Part shown: positions 37,618 through 45,817 of the stretch, piece after piece
How the letters are laid out: every line of letters begins with the position of its first letter
Numbering within the stretch: the first letter of the stretch is position 1
Origin: Candidatus Kaistia colombiensis
GTDB lineage: Bacteria; Pseudomonadota; Alphaproteobacteria; Rhizobiales; Kaistiaceae
Assembly: GCA_029203105.1 (NCBI GenBank)
Contig: CP119318.1
Coordinates: 4,602,501-4,666,500 of the forward strand
Reading direction: 5' to 3'
DNA length: 64,000 nucleotides
Translations under genes and position numbers: made by a program
Notes under the pieces: generated by a model
The model's database searches: none
Seen by the model: the letters and a program-made list of their open reading frames with translations, nothing else
What the model was told of the DNA's origin: nothing

Positions 37618-38388
37618 TTGCCGCAAATCTCGCAGCATCCGCTGTTCGTGCGAAAATCCGTCATTGAATATCCGAAGACCAAGCCAAGCGCCGACGCGCT
37701 CGGTGAAGTCCGGGCTGACGATAACCACCATTACTACATTAAGGGCGATTGCAACGGCATCCCGACGCGGGCCAGTGAATGGCTGGCGACCCATTTAGCC
37801 GAGGCGGTTGGGATAGCCGCCCCGGCGGCGGTTTCAATCGAGATGCAAGATGGGAACATTGTTTTTGGATCTCGACGGGTTGCGGGCGTGTCGGACGACA
37901 TGGCGACCGCCGCGTATTTAACCACTCCCACCCTATCCAACCTAGGAAACCAGCCAGTTTTTGGTTTGGCGCAGGTACTTTCGTCCATCTACGCGTTTGA
38001 CATGTTTGTTTTCAATGATGACCGCCACTTCGGGAACTATCTGTCGTACGATGACAACGGGGTTCGTAGGCTGCTTGCCTTTGATTTCAGTCGCGCGCTC
38101 TTCTGGGCCTGGCCGTGGGCGGGGTATCCTCTGCCCAATCAGAACACTCGTACATACGGAGGAGTTCTCAGGCGGTTTCATGGTTTCGACCCGACAGCCG
38201 CGCTGACCACTTTGGAGCGCTTGGTGGCCGTTCCAGTGTCCTCCCTAGAGGGCTTCGTTAATCTCATGCCTTCAGATTGGCTGGGATCGGATCTAAGAGA
38301 CCAGTTCCTGAGTTGGTGGGATGGAAGCGACTTAGAAGCGAGGGGATTGGAACTTCGCAAAGGATTGAGTGATGGCACGCTACTTTGA
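37618..38388 (+). CDS. HipA-like kinase domain protein
   Basis: This 256-residue protein is of the HipA-like (HipA_2) group. The kinase core is recognisable: lysine region 'DNHHYYIKGDCNGIPTRASEWL' near residue 35, catalytic loop 'FVFNDDRHFGNYLSYDD' near 132 and metal-binding 'LLAFDFSRALF' near 153. It is much shorter than HipA (about 440 residues) and lacks the N-terminal HipA subdomain. The start is a TTG. It overlaps the DUF3037 gene by 17 bases, implying translational coupling. Substrate unknown; HipA itself phosphorylates glutamyl-tRNA synthetase. Confidence 0.78.
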   Translation: MPQISQHPLFVRKSVIEYPKTKPSADALGEVRADDNHHYYIKGDCNGIPTRASEWLATHLAEAVGIAAPAAVSIEMQDGNIVFGSRRVAGVSDDMATAAYLTTPTLSNLGNQPVFGLAQVLSSIYAFDMFVFNDDRHFGNYLSYDDNGVRRLLAFDFSRALFWAWPWAGYPLPNQNTRTYGGVLRRFHGFDPTAALTTLERLVAVPVSSLEGFVNLMPSDWLGSDLRDQFLSWWDGSDLEARGLELRKGLSDGTLL

Positions 38389-39265
38389 TTTCGCCATCGT
38401 CCGCCTGGCGCCTGATAACGCCCGCGACGAGAGGATCAATGTCGGGGTCGTTGTGACGACAGACCACGGGCTGGATATCCATATTGCCAGGCGACTTGAG
38501 AAAGTGCGCGCAATTTCCGCAGCAATCGACACTCCCCTCCTGAGAGAGCTGCTCGAAAATCTGAAGCTGCTCGACGCCCAATTGCTGGAAGCAGGCGTAG
38601 AAAAAGGTGCGGAGCGCTTGGCCGCCCTCGGACGAATTGGACCGATCTCAATTTCGTCACCCGGTCGCTTCTCTGCCGAGACCGACGACCTCTATGAGAC
38701 GCGTCTTCAGACAATTATGACCACTATGGTCGAGCCGGAACCGGCGCCAGCCAGAATTCGAGAAAAACGCTCCCCGTTGTTCAGCCAAGTTAAGCGAGTT
38801 TTCCGCCAAGAAAGGGTGCTTGCGCAGCCGGGAGAAACCTTAGGATCGCACAGGATCGTCACTTCATTCGAGCTTGACGAGGGCCTGGTTGCCGATCTTG
38901 TATTGAAGAACGGCGCTATGCATATCGTCGAAACCGTAGACGCTTCGACGGACGGCGAGACAGCACGAAGAGCCCTTGGAGCTATTGGGATTTCAGCGCT
39001 GGTCCTTGAACGAGCGAGGATGAAGTACCCTGATAGGGGTACTACTACTCGCTTGGTCTACAGCGCCTCGTCCAATCTGGAAAAGGTTGCGATGCCATCG
39101 CTGGAAGCGGCTCAACATCAGGGCGCGTTGCTAGTCAATTGGGCCAGCGCGGACGATCGCAATCGGTTCGTGAATTCACTTGCGGGGTTGGCTGACCCTG
39201 TACCGAGGAAAGGCCGAGCGAGGAGCGGGCACCAACGCAAAGCGGATCAACTTCGCTTTATTTGA
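38372..39265 (+). CDS. DUF3037 family protein
   Basis: A 297-residue protein whose N-terminus 'MARYFDFAIVRLAPDNARDERINVGVVV' is the DUF3037 signature. The C-terminal half (after about residue 140) is not recognised and ends in a basic tail. The ATG at 38372 has AAGGA upstream and is inside the kinase gene. DUF3037 genes are often next to HipA-like kinase genes, so the two probably act as a pair; whether as toxin/antitoxin, defence or another role is not known. Confidence 0.78.
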   Translation: MARYFDFAIVRLAPDNARDERINVGVVVTTDHGLDIHIARRLEKVRAISAAIDTPLLRELLENLKLLDAQLLEAGVEKGAERLAALGRIGPISISSPGRFSAETDDLYETRLQTIMTTMVEPEPAPARIREKRSPLFSQVKRVFRQERVLAQPGETLGSHRIVTSFELDEGLVADLVLKNGAMHIVETVDASTDGETARRALGAIGISALVLERARMKYPDRGTTTRLVYSASSNLEKVAMPSLEAAQHQGALLVNWASADDRNRFVNSLAGLADPVPRKGRARSGHQRKADQLRFI

Positions 39266-39448
39266 AGCTTTCTGGTCGGTGCGCAGGCGTCGAAAAACCA
39301 TCCGATCAAGCGCCTATCCCTAGTCTACGGCTGGGACTTCATGGTTTGATCCTAGCGCCGCGACCAAGCTCCGCCTTTGCCCTGTAGCTCTGCTTGTTGG
39401 CCGCCATCCCGAACGTGCATTGCGACGATCGGCGCGCTCGCCCCTCCA

Positions 39449-39703
39449 TCAGACGCTACAGGCCCACTTGCCCTTATCTGCATCCTCTTTCTCAGGGAGC
39501 GCGGAGAATGCGTCGTCGATCGCCAATCGATCCCAGATCGTGCGGGAGTTGATGAGCTTCGGCTTAGGCATCCGGCCATCTTGCACAAGCTCGTCAAAAA
39601 GCCTCGGCGAGATGCCGATGTAAGCGGCGGCTACCGCGCGCGACAGACCGCGCGGCGGCAGCGACGGCGGCAATGGGCTGGCAGGTCGGCTTTCCTCGGT
39701 CAA
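39449..39703 (-). CDS. AlpA-like helix-turn-helix excisionase
   Basis: An 84-residue protein with the MerR-like excisionase fold: 'GLSRAVAAAYIGISPRLFDELVQDGRMPKPK' then 'SRTIWDRLAIDDAFSAL'. These small proteins bend att DNA or activate integrase genes in alphaproteobacterial prophages. It follows the small 'RDHY' protein gene by 6 bases. No recombinase gene follows on this strand, so its element is incomplete here. Confidence 0.75.
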   Translation of the reverse strand: MTEESRPASPLPPSLPPRGLSRAVAAAYIGISPRLFDELVQDGRMPKPKLINSRTIWDRLAIDDAFSALPEKEDADKGKWACSV

Positions 39704-39709
39704 GACCGC

Positions 39710-39907
39710 TCAGTCCTTCTTTGGTTCGTCAGGGACAGGCGGACGGCGGATGACCGTGATCTTGATATTTGAGCGAGGCATCGGCTTAACGTTATCGATA
39801 GGGTCCGGAAGTCCGTAGTGGTCACGCTTGGCGGCGGCGCGCGCCAGCGCGCGGGCAAGCGCAAGGATTTGCGGATGGGCCCGGGGGGGCTCATTCGCAG
39901 TCTCCAT
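39710..39907 (-). CDS. small prophage protein of the recombinase/xis module
   Basis: A 65-residue protein with the core ILALARALARAAAKRDHYG. A second copy of this family (ILELARALGRAAARRDHYG) is at 54528-54722 beside a serine recombinase. Such short proteins usually accompany site-specific recombinases in rhizobial prophages; their role is not established. It lies 38 bases downstream of the remaining end of the tape-measure gene. Confidence 0.7.
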   Translation of the reverse strand: METANEPPRAHPQILALARALARAAAKRDHYGLPDPIDNVKPMPRSNIKITVIRRPPVPDEPKKD

Positions 39908-39944
39908 TAAGCTCCCAGCACCGTAACACGGTTCTCGCTATGCC

Positions 39945-40049
39945 TCACTGGTGACCGATCGCTGAGATGCCTACGTCGGCATGGATAGCTCGGAGCCGCT
40001 GACCAATGGTGTTGTCGACCCTGCCGCTGATGCCGCTTGCGTATTCCAG
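39945..40049 (-). pseudogene. C-terminal fragment of the tail tape-measure gene, cut off by IS21
   Basis: The minus-strand frame continues exactly across the insertion: LEYASGISGRVDNTIGQRL ... ending at TGA 39947-39945. The 6-base duplication CTGGAA encodes the 'LE' that also ends the large fragment at 42534. Removing the IS and one duplication restores a single open frame of 896 codons with the part at 42534-45122. Confidence 0.8.
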
Positions 40050-40117
40050 TGTCAAACGGCGTTCAAAACTGACCCCTTATCGGCGTCCAATGTTGACCCC
40101 TGCTGGAGTTGTTGGAA

Positions 40118-40172
40118 CGCCACGGCCTCGTTATCGCGCAGCCGGAGGCGGAGCGATAACGAGGCCGTGGCG
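40118..40172 (-). terminator. 20-bp perfect hairpin at the end of istB inside the IS
   Basis: The arms 40118-40137 and 40153-40172 are perfectly complementary over 20 bases (starting CGCCACGGCCTCG) with a 15-base loop. It is 18 bases beyond the istB stop and inboard of the left terminal repeats. It probably ends ist transcription or shields the element from outside transcription. Confidence 0.7.
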
Positions 40173-40189
40173 GGCGAAGTTTGGGGTGG

Positions 40190-40921
40190 TCAGAGGCGGT
40201 TCTTGAAGCGCCAGCTCTCGTTGCCGGTCTCGACGATATCGCAGTGATGGGTCAGTCGATCGAGGAGCGCGGTCGTCATCTTGGCGTCGCCGAATACGGA
40301 CGGCCATTCGCCGAAGGCGAGGTTCGTCGTGACGATGACCGATGTCTGCTCGTAGAGCCGACTGATCAGGTGGAACAGGAGTTGTCCGCCGGACTGGGCG
40401 AAGGGCAAATAGCCGAGCTCATCGAGGACGATGAAGTCCATGCGGGAGAGATAGTCTGCCATTCTGCCCTGGCGACCACTTCGGCTCTCGGCCTCGAGCT
40501 TGTTGACCAAGTCTACGACATTGAAGAAGCGGCCGCGAGCGCCGCCCCGAATGCAGGCCCGAGCAATGGCGATGGCAAGATGCGTCTTGCCGGTGCCGGT
40601 CCCGCCGATCAGGACAGCGTTGCGCTGATGGGCGATGAAGTTGCCGCCGGCGAGATCCCGCACCAGCGTCTCGTTGATCGGCGTGTCGTCGAAGACAAAA
40701 TCGTCGATGTCCCGAGCCAGCGGCAGCTTGGCAATGGTGATCTGGTATTTGATCGACCGCGCCTGCTTCTCGGAGATCTCGGCCGACAAGAGGTCGCCAA
40801 CCACCCGGTGCGGCTCGTGCTGGCGCTTCACCGCCGTAGCGAGGATCTCATCGAAGGCCGCCTTCATGCCGTAAAGCTTCAACTCGGCCATGGTGGCCAG
40901 GATCTCGGATCGCTCCATCAT
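40190..40921 (-). CDS. istB: IS21 family helper ATPase IstB
   Basis: This 243-residue AAA+ ATPase has Walker A GGTGTGKTHLAIAIA near residue 105, Walker B 'MDFIVLDELGYLPF' near 168 and the arginine-containing sensor regions of DnaC/IstB proteins. It loads onto target DNA and directs IstA. It overlaps the istA stop by 4 bases (ATGA). Confidence 0.93.
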   Translation of the reverse strand: MMERSEILATMAELKLYGMKAAFDEILATAVKRQHEPHRVVGDLLSAEISEKQARSIKYQITIAKLPLARDIDDFVFDDTPINETLVRDLAGGNFIAHQRNAVLIGGTGTGKTHLAIAIARACIRGGARGRFFNVVDLVNKLEAESRSGRQGRMADYLSRMDFIVLDELGYLPFAQSGGQLLFHLISRLYEQTSVIVTTNLAFGEWPSVFGDAKMTTALLDRLTHHCDIVETGNESWRFKNRL

Positions 40922-42417
40922 ATTGCCCTCCTGAGATTGTCATAGCGGGCGCAGTCGGCGACCGGCTCATGGTTCAGCCGCAGGGCGTCCGGCGTCATGA
41001 TCGTGACGGTGCGGACCGGTTCGCGCGCCCTGGCGAGAATGTTGAGGATCACGTCGGCGGAGTGGACGCCTTCGGCGAGCGCTTCCCCACAGGCGGCCTC
41101 GACGGCAGGCAGGCCATCGCTGAGAACCGCGGTCAGGATGCTGACCATTTGCCGCCCGCCATCCGGCACCGTGGCGAGCTTGCGGCGGACCCGTTCGAGG
41201 CTCGCCGGCAGGATCCAGTCCTTGAATGGCGCTCCGTTGCGCAATGCGCCGGGCTTCCTCGCCAGCACCGGGACATAGTGCCAGGGATCGTAGATCGTCT
41301 GGTCTCGCCCAAAGCAGCGCGGATGCTCGCCGATGATCCGACCCTCCTGACGCAACTCGACGCGATCGGCATAGGCGCGGATCTCGGCGGGTCGCCCGAC
41401 GGCGCTGGCGGCGACGGAGTAGCGATTGTTGTCAAAGCGCACGAGGCAGGTCTTCGACACCGAAGCCGGCACGGCATGGAAGCCGTCAAAGCAACCCCGA
41501 TAGGGCACGAGACTTGGTCGCTCCTCCTCGAACATCTCCCAGACCGTCCTGTCGCGGAGTTCGGGATGGCGATGCGCCTTGGCGAAGGCAATCGCCCGGT
41601 CAAGCAGCCAGGCGTTCAGCTCGTCGTAGCTCTTCACCCGGAGCCGCGGCGTGAAGAAGCGTTCGCGCACGAGACCAACCTGGTTCTCGACCTGGCCTTT
41701 CTCCCAGCCTGACGCCGGCGTGCAGGCCACCGGATCGACCAGGTAATGGCCGCACATCTGGAGAAAGCGGCGATTGTAGAGTCGCTCCCTGCCGACGAAG
41801 ATCGTCTCGACCGCCGTCTTCATGTTGTCGTAGATCCCGCGCGTGCAGGCACCTTTGAAGAAGGCAAATGCCCGGTCATGGGCGTCGAACACCATCTCCT
41901 GGCTCTCGCGCGGATAGGCCCTCACGAACAGCATCCGGGAATGACAGAGCCGGACATGGGCGACCTTTACCGTCACCGTCGTGCCGTTTATCAGCACGAT
42001 CTCGTGGCTCCAGTCGAACTGGTAGGCCTCGCCCGGCGCGAAGCTCAGCGGCACGAAGGCGGCAGCCGACAGCGACACCTGTTCGCGCTGCCAGCCTCGG
42101 GCATATCGGCGGACGGCATCGTAGCCGCCTTCGTATCCGAGCCCACGCAGCTCCTCGAAAATCCGGATCAGCGTCAACCGCTCGCGGGCGGAGCGTCCCT
42201 CATTGGCAGCAAGGATCCGGTCAAGCTCTGGCTTCCAGGCGCCGAGCTTCGGCATCGGCTGCACCGAGCGCTCATAATCAAACGCTGTCTCATTCGACCG
42301 CAGAACCTTGCGAACCGTGTTCCTCGACACGTGCAGCTCGCGGACGATCTCCTTGATGGTCCGACCTCGCACAAAAAACTCACGTCGGATCCGCGCAACC
42401 GTGTCCACGCCCTTCAT
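40918..42417 (-). CDS. istA: IS21 family transposase IstA
   Basis: This 499-residue transposase has an N-terminal helix-turn-helix ('RTIKEIVRELHVSRNTVRKVLR') and an RNase-H-like DDE core: D in YQFDWSHEIV, D in GIYDNMKTAV, E in GWEKGQVENQVG. The length is normal for the family. Both ist genes look intact, so the element may be active. Confidence 0.93.
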   Translation of the reverse strand: MKGVDTVARIRREFFVRGRTIKEIVRELHVSRNTVRKVLRSNETAFDYERSVQPMPKLGAWKPELDRILAANEGRSARERLTLIRIFEELRGLGYEGGYDAVRRYARGWQREQVSLSAAAFVPLSFAPGEAYQFDWSHEIVLINGTTVTVKVAHVRLCHSRMLFVRAYPRESQEMVFDAHDRAFAFFKGACTRGIYDNMKTAVETIFVGRERLYNRRFLQMCGHYLVDPVACTPASGWEKGQVENQVGLVRERFFTPRLRVKSYDELNAWLLDRAIAFAKAHRHPELRDRTVWEMFEEERPSLVPYRGCFDGFHAVPASVSKTCLVRFDNNRYSVAASAVGRPAEIRAYADRVELRQEGRIIGEHPRCFGRDQTIYDPWHYVPVLARKPGALRNGAPFKDWILPASLERVRRKLATVPDGGRQMVSILTAVLSDGLPAVEAACGEALAEGVHSADVILNILARAREPVRTVTIMTPDALRLNHEPVADCARYDNLRRAI

Positions 42418-42533
42418 CCCCGCCCGCCTGTCCTCGAAAGGAAAGAGACGGACTGTTCAGCTCGATCACATGGGGGTCAATTTTGGACGCCGATACCCCC
42501 GGATATGGGGTCAACTTTGCACGCCGAATGACA

Positions 42534-45122
42534 TTCCAGTAGGTCACGGAGCTGCCTCGCCTTGGTAACGGCGTCGTCGAGCGATTGCGTATTGACGTTC
42601 GGGGTGACGGTTTTGTTGAGCGCGTCGACGGCCTCCCCTGCAGCGTCCGCCTTCGCCCTCGTTTGATCCAGCGCGGATAGTTCGAAGGGTCGGTCATTGG
42701 CACTCGGCAGGTCAGCGAGAGCGGCGTCCATTCTGCGCTTACCGACACCGCCGAGATTAACCAGTCCGCCTGCCTCGCCGGCGAGATGAGCGGACCGGAA
42801 GCCGTCATACGCGCCGAGCGTGAAGTCCTTCCCGCTATAGACGCCGCTCCCAAACACGGAGCTACGACGCGCGGCGATCCTTGCCGTCAATTCATCGACG
42901 CGGCGGTTTGTCTCATCCTGCCGGGCGGCCGCTGCGGCGTTGCCTTGCACCAGGTAGTCACTGAGCTCGTATGCGGTCAGTCCGGCGCCCACCCATCCGG
43001 TCAATCTTCCGCCGAAGCGTAGCGCCTTGGAGAGCCGGCCGGTTCCGCGAGCACCGGCGGCAACCGCCCCTGTTCCGGCTGCTGCCGCACCACTGCCGGC
43101 GCCGCCCGCCGCAGACCCACCCAGGGCGATCGCGGCGCGCGTCAGAGCCGCTGCCGACCCATCAAGGGCGAGCGCCGAGCCTGTCAGCGCTCCACCGCCC
43201 CCGAAGAACGTTCCGAGGAGCTTCATCGAGCCGTAGGTAAAGCCCGCACCTGCGGCTAGCGTCCCAAGCGCCGTTGCCGCTTGGCGAACCGGAGCGCTCA
43301 GATTTGAGAAAGCGTCGATCGTGTTTCCAACCCCCTCAAAGGTGTAGCCGAGCCACTTCGCGTTCGCCTCGCCCATAGCCAGCGTCACATTCTCGACGGA
43401 ACCCTTCAGGCGCTCGAAGGAGCCGCCCAGGCCGCCCATGATCTCGGCTGCGATCTCCGTGCCGTAATTGTCAGGAGTATCGGAGAGGAGGGCTTTATCC
43501 GCCGCGACCTGCCCGAGGTTTGACGCAAGCACACCCGCCTTGCCGCCGTGCTTGTCCGTGAAGAAGGCGTTGAGCTGTGCGAGCGACGGATTGCTCGCGA
43601 GGATTGCCATCAGCAGGCCTTCGGTGTCGACGCTGCCGACCGAGAGCTTGTGGTAGTCGCCGAAGACCTTGGCGAGCGAGTTGCGGTCCTTCGCGCCCAT
43701 CTTGTCGCCGCCGAACTCGGGCGCGAGCGCTTCCACCATAGCCGAGGTGAACTCGCCCCGGTCGCCGACGATGTCGGGATTGTCGAGAGCCTCCTCGATC
43801 GCGGCCTGTACCTCCGCAGAGATGTTCTTGCCGAAGTTCCGCCGAACCGCGCCACTGATCGCCTCGGTCGTCATCTTCTCCGGCGCGCTCGTGTAGTCGT
43901 CGAAGTTGATGCCCATGCTGTCGAGCGAGGCGAGGCCCTTCTTCGTCGGAGCGACGAGCTTGCTGGAGAACGAGCGCAGCGCAACGCCGGCAACGTCGCC
44001 CTTGAAGCCGGACCGGCGCAGGCCGACGCCGAGCGCGCCGAGCGTCGTATCGGACAGGCCGGCGATCGTCGCGGACGGGCCGGCATAGCTGAAGTAGTTC
44101 TGGATGTCCTCGTCGGACATGCCACCGATCTTCGCCATCCGGATCATCATGTTCGTCGCACGGCGGGCTTCTTTCACCGCCTTCTCTTGCGTCGAGATGT
44201 CCTTCTGCGTCTGCTGAAGAAACGCCGTGATGCCCTCGGCCGAGGTCTTCATATCGGCCTGCATGGCTAGGGCGTAGTTCTTCACCTCCTCGGTGATGCC
44301 ATAGGCGACCTTCGCGCGGGGCAGGCTCGGCGGAAGCCGCTGCATAACGGAGGTCTGGCTCTCAACGATGTCCAGGTTCGAGAACTGCGTCTCCTGGCCA
44401 ATGCGCTTCGCCTGGGGGATCAGGAGATTGTCTTGGTCAGCCTGCGACGTTCCGGTGTAGGCGCGCTGCCGGCGGACACCGATATCGAAGTCGGCCGCCG
44501 AAACGATCGCATCCTTGCCAAATTCACGCGTCTTGTAGCCGACATAGACGCCCGCGATGCTCGCCGCACCTCCGACGATGTCACGGCGCTGCTGCCGCTT
44601 GCCGGCCTGTACGCGAGCCAGATCGTCCGCCGCCGCCTGCGCCTTGATCGCCTCGGTGGTCTTGTTGATCTCGGTCCGAAGCCTCTCCTCGGCTCCGATC
44701 ACCTTCTGGACTGACCCGCCGATATCGGCGAAAGCGGCCTTTGCCTGCGCGGCGGCGCTGTCATAGGCGGTCGCGGTCTTTTTGACCTCGGACTGCGCGC
44801 GCCGGAGCGCGGTCTGCATTTTCTGCGAAGCGCCCTCGCCGGCCGCCGCCAGCATTTTGGCGGTGTTCTCGACCGCCGTCTTCGCCTCGTTGAACTGCCG
44901 GCGGGTCTGCTTGAGCTTCTCCTGCGCCTCGCGGAAGACGGAGACATTCTTCGCGGCGGCCTCGGCCTTCGTCAGCTCGTCCGTCAGCGCCTTCATTTTG
45001 GCGGACTGGATACCGCTCTCGGCCTTGCTGATCTGGTCAAGCGCACCCGCAACCTGGGCGGCTTGCTTGCTGGTTTCGTCCTTGAGCCGAACGATGAGTT
45101 CGGAAACCGTCGAGGAGCCCAT
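42534..45122 (-). pseudogene. phage tail tape-measure protein, N-terminal 863 codons (interrupted by IS21)
   Basis: It encodes a long tail-length protein: coiled-coil N-terminus (residues 1-190, many A/E/K repeats), the conserved TMP core 'ETQFSNLDIVESQTSVMQRLP...YGITEEVKNYALAMQADMK' around 240-290, an alanine/glycine-rich membrane-like part near 640-690 and a C-terminal coiled region. Native sequence ends with LRDLLE; the next residues (CHSACKV...) come from the IS end. The start follows the tail-chaperone stop by 3 bases. Confidence 0.85.
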
Positions 45123-45125
45123 CGG

Positions 45126-45622
45126 CTAGTCTTTCTTTGGGCCTTCGAGGATGAACCGGGCTTCACCCCACCAGGCGATCAACTCGTGCCAATCCATCTC
45201 TCGGGTATCGGCAAGCGTGATGCCCGGTACGGCGTGCATCACGGCGGCGCAGAGGCGACGCCAGCCGAACGGATTGGCGACTAGGCCGTCGCGCTCCGGA
45301 AGCGGCGGGGCAAAAAACGCTGCACTGCTTCTTCGATCTTGTCGCCGTCATCGGCATCAAGCGCGTCGAGGACCTCTTCGGCAACGTCGTACATCGGGAA
45401 GCGCACGCGTTTGCCCTCGGCAGTCTGGAGGGTCTCGACGAAGTTGCCGATCTCGCCGACACTCATGCGCCGAACGGTAACCGTCGTGTAATGCACGCCG
45501 CCAACGGTCACGGGCCAGTCGAGCGGGATCTCTTCAAACCGCGCCGCCGCATTCTCGAAGATCGGAGCAGGCTTCGCGTCCACAACAGTGCCGGCGTCGG
45601 CATCGCTGGTTTCGTTGGTCAT
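45126..45622 (-). CDS. tail assembly chaperone, with -1 ribosomal frameshift extension
   Basis: Frame 0 (45622 to stop at 45281) encodes 113 residues: 'MTNETSDADAGTVVD...WPVTVGGVHYTTVTVRRMSVGEI', the P2/Mu gpE-type chaperone. At 45317-45311 the minus strand reads T TTT TTG, a classical slippery heptamer in the correct phase. Slipping -1 continues with FFAPPLPERDGLVANPFGW ... to TAG 45128-45126, giving about 165 residues; the extra part is plainly coding (WHELIAWWGEARFILEG). The G/GT-type long form links tail protein to tape measure during assembly; the tape-measure gene starts 3 bases later. Confidence 0.82.
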
Positions 45623-45670
45623 TTCAGAAACTCCGTTTGCAAGATTGACCCGATGTCGAGGCTCAGGGAG

Positions 45671-45812
45671 AGCCCCCGCGCCCTAGGCGCGGGGGGCTTG
45701 CGACGTTGCCGACCTTGCATCCCCATCGCGAGATCGCCCGTCAGGGAGCAGCGGAGAGGTCGGCTTGGTTTGCCCGGACGCGCCGCGCGTCCGCTAAGGA
45801 GCCCCCTGACGG
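45671..45812 (-). terminator. structured region between capsid and tail genes
   Basis: Two strong foldings lie between the capsid stop (45818) and the tail chaperone start (45622). CCGTCAGGG (45738-45746) pairs with CCCTGACGG (45804-45812), with an inner GGACGCG/CGCGTCC hairpin; further on, GCCCCCGCGCC pairs with GGCGCGGGGGGC (about 45672-45697). No T-run is present. They may terminate or attenuate capsid transcription before the tail genes. Confidence 0.5.
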
Positions 45813-45817
45813 ATCTG

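Larger units (their letters stand above)
40050..42533. mobile_element. IS21-family insertion sequence, complete
   Basis: A 2484-bp element with ends TGTCAAACGGCGT... and ...ACGCCGAATGACA. Each end carries two tandem copies of a related repeat (left: 40050-40076 and about 40079-40101; right: about 42505-42533 and 42468-42490) of the type CGGCGTNCAA-N-GTTGACCCC. The element is flanked by the direct repeat TTCCAG (40044-40049 and 42534-42539), its target duplication. It carries istA and istB on the minus strand and disrupts a tape-measure gene. Confidence 0.93.

Noticed and set aside
45163..45462. 99-codon minus-strand frame overlapping the tail chaperone
   Set aside because: It is the third frame at this locus; the -1 frameshift frame carries the coding-like sequence instead.
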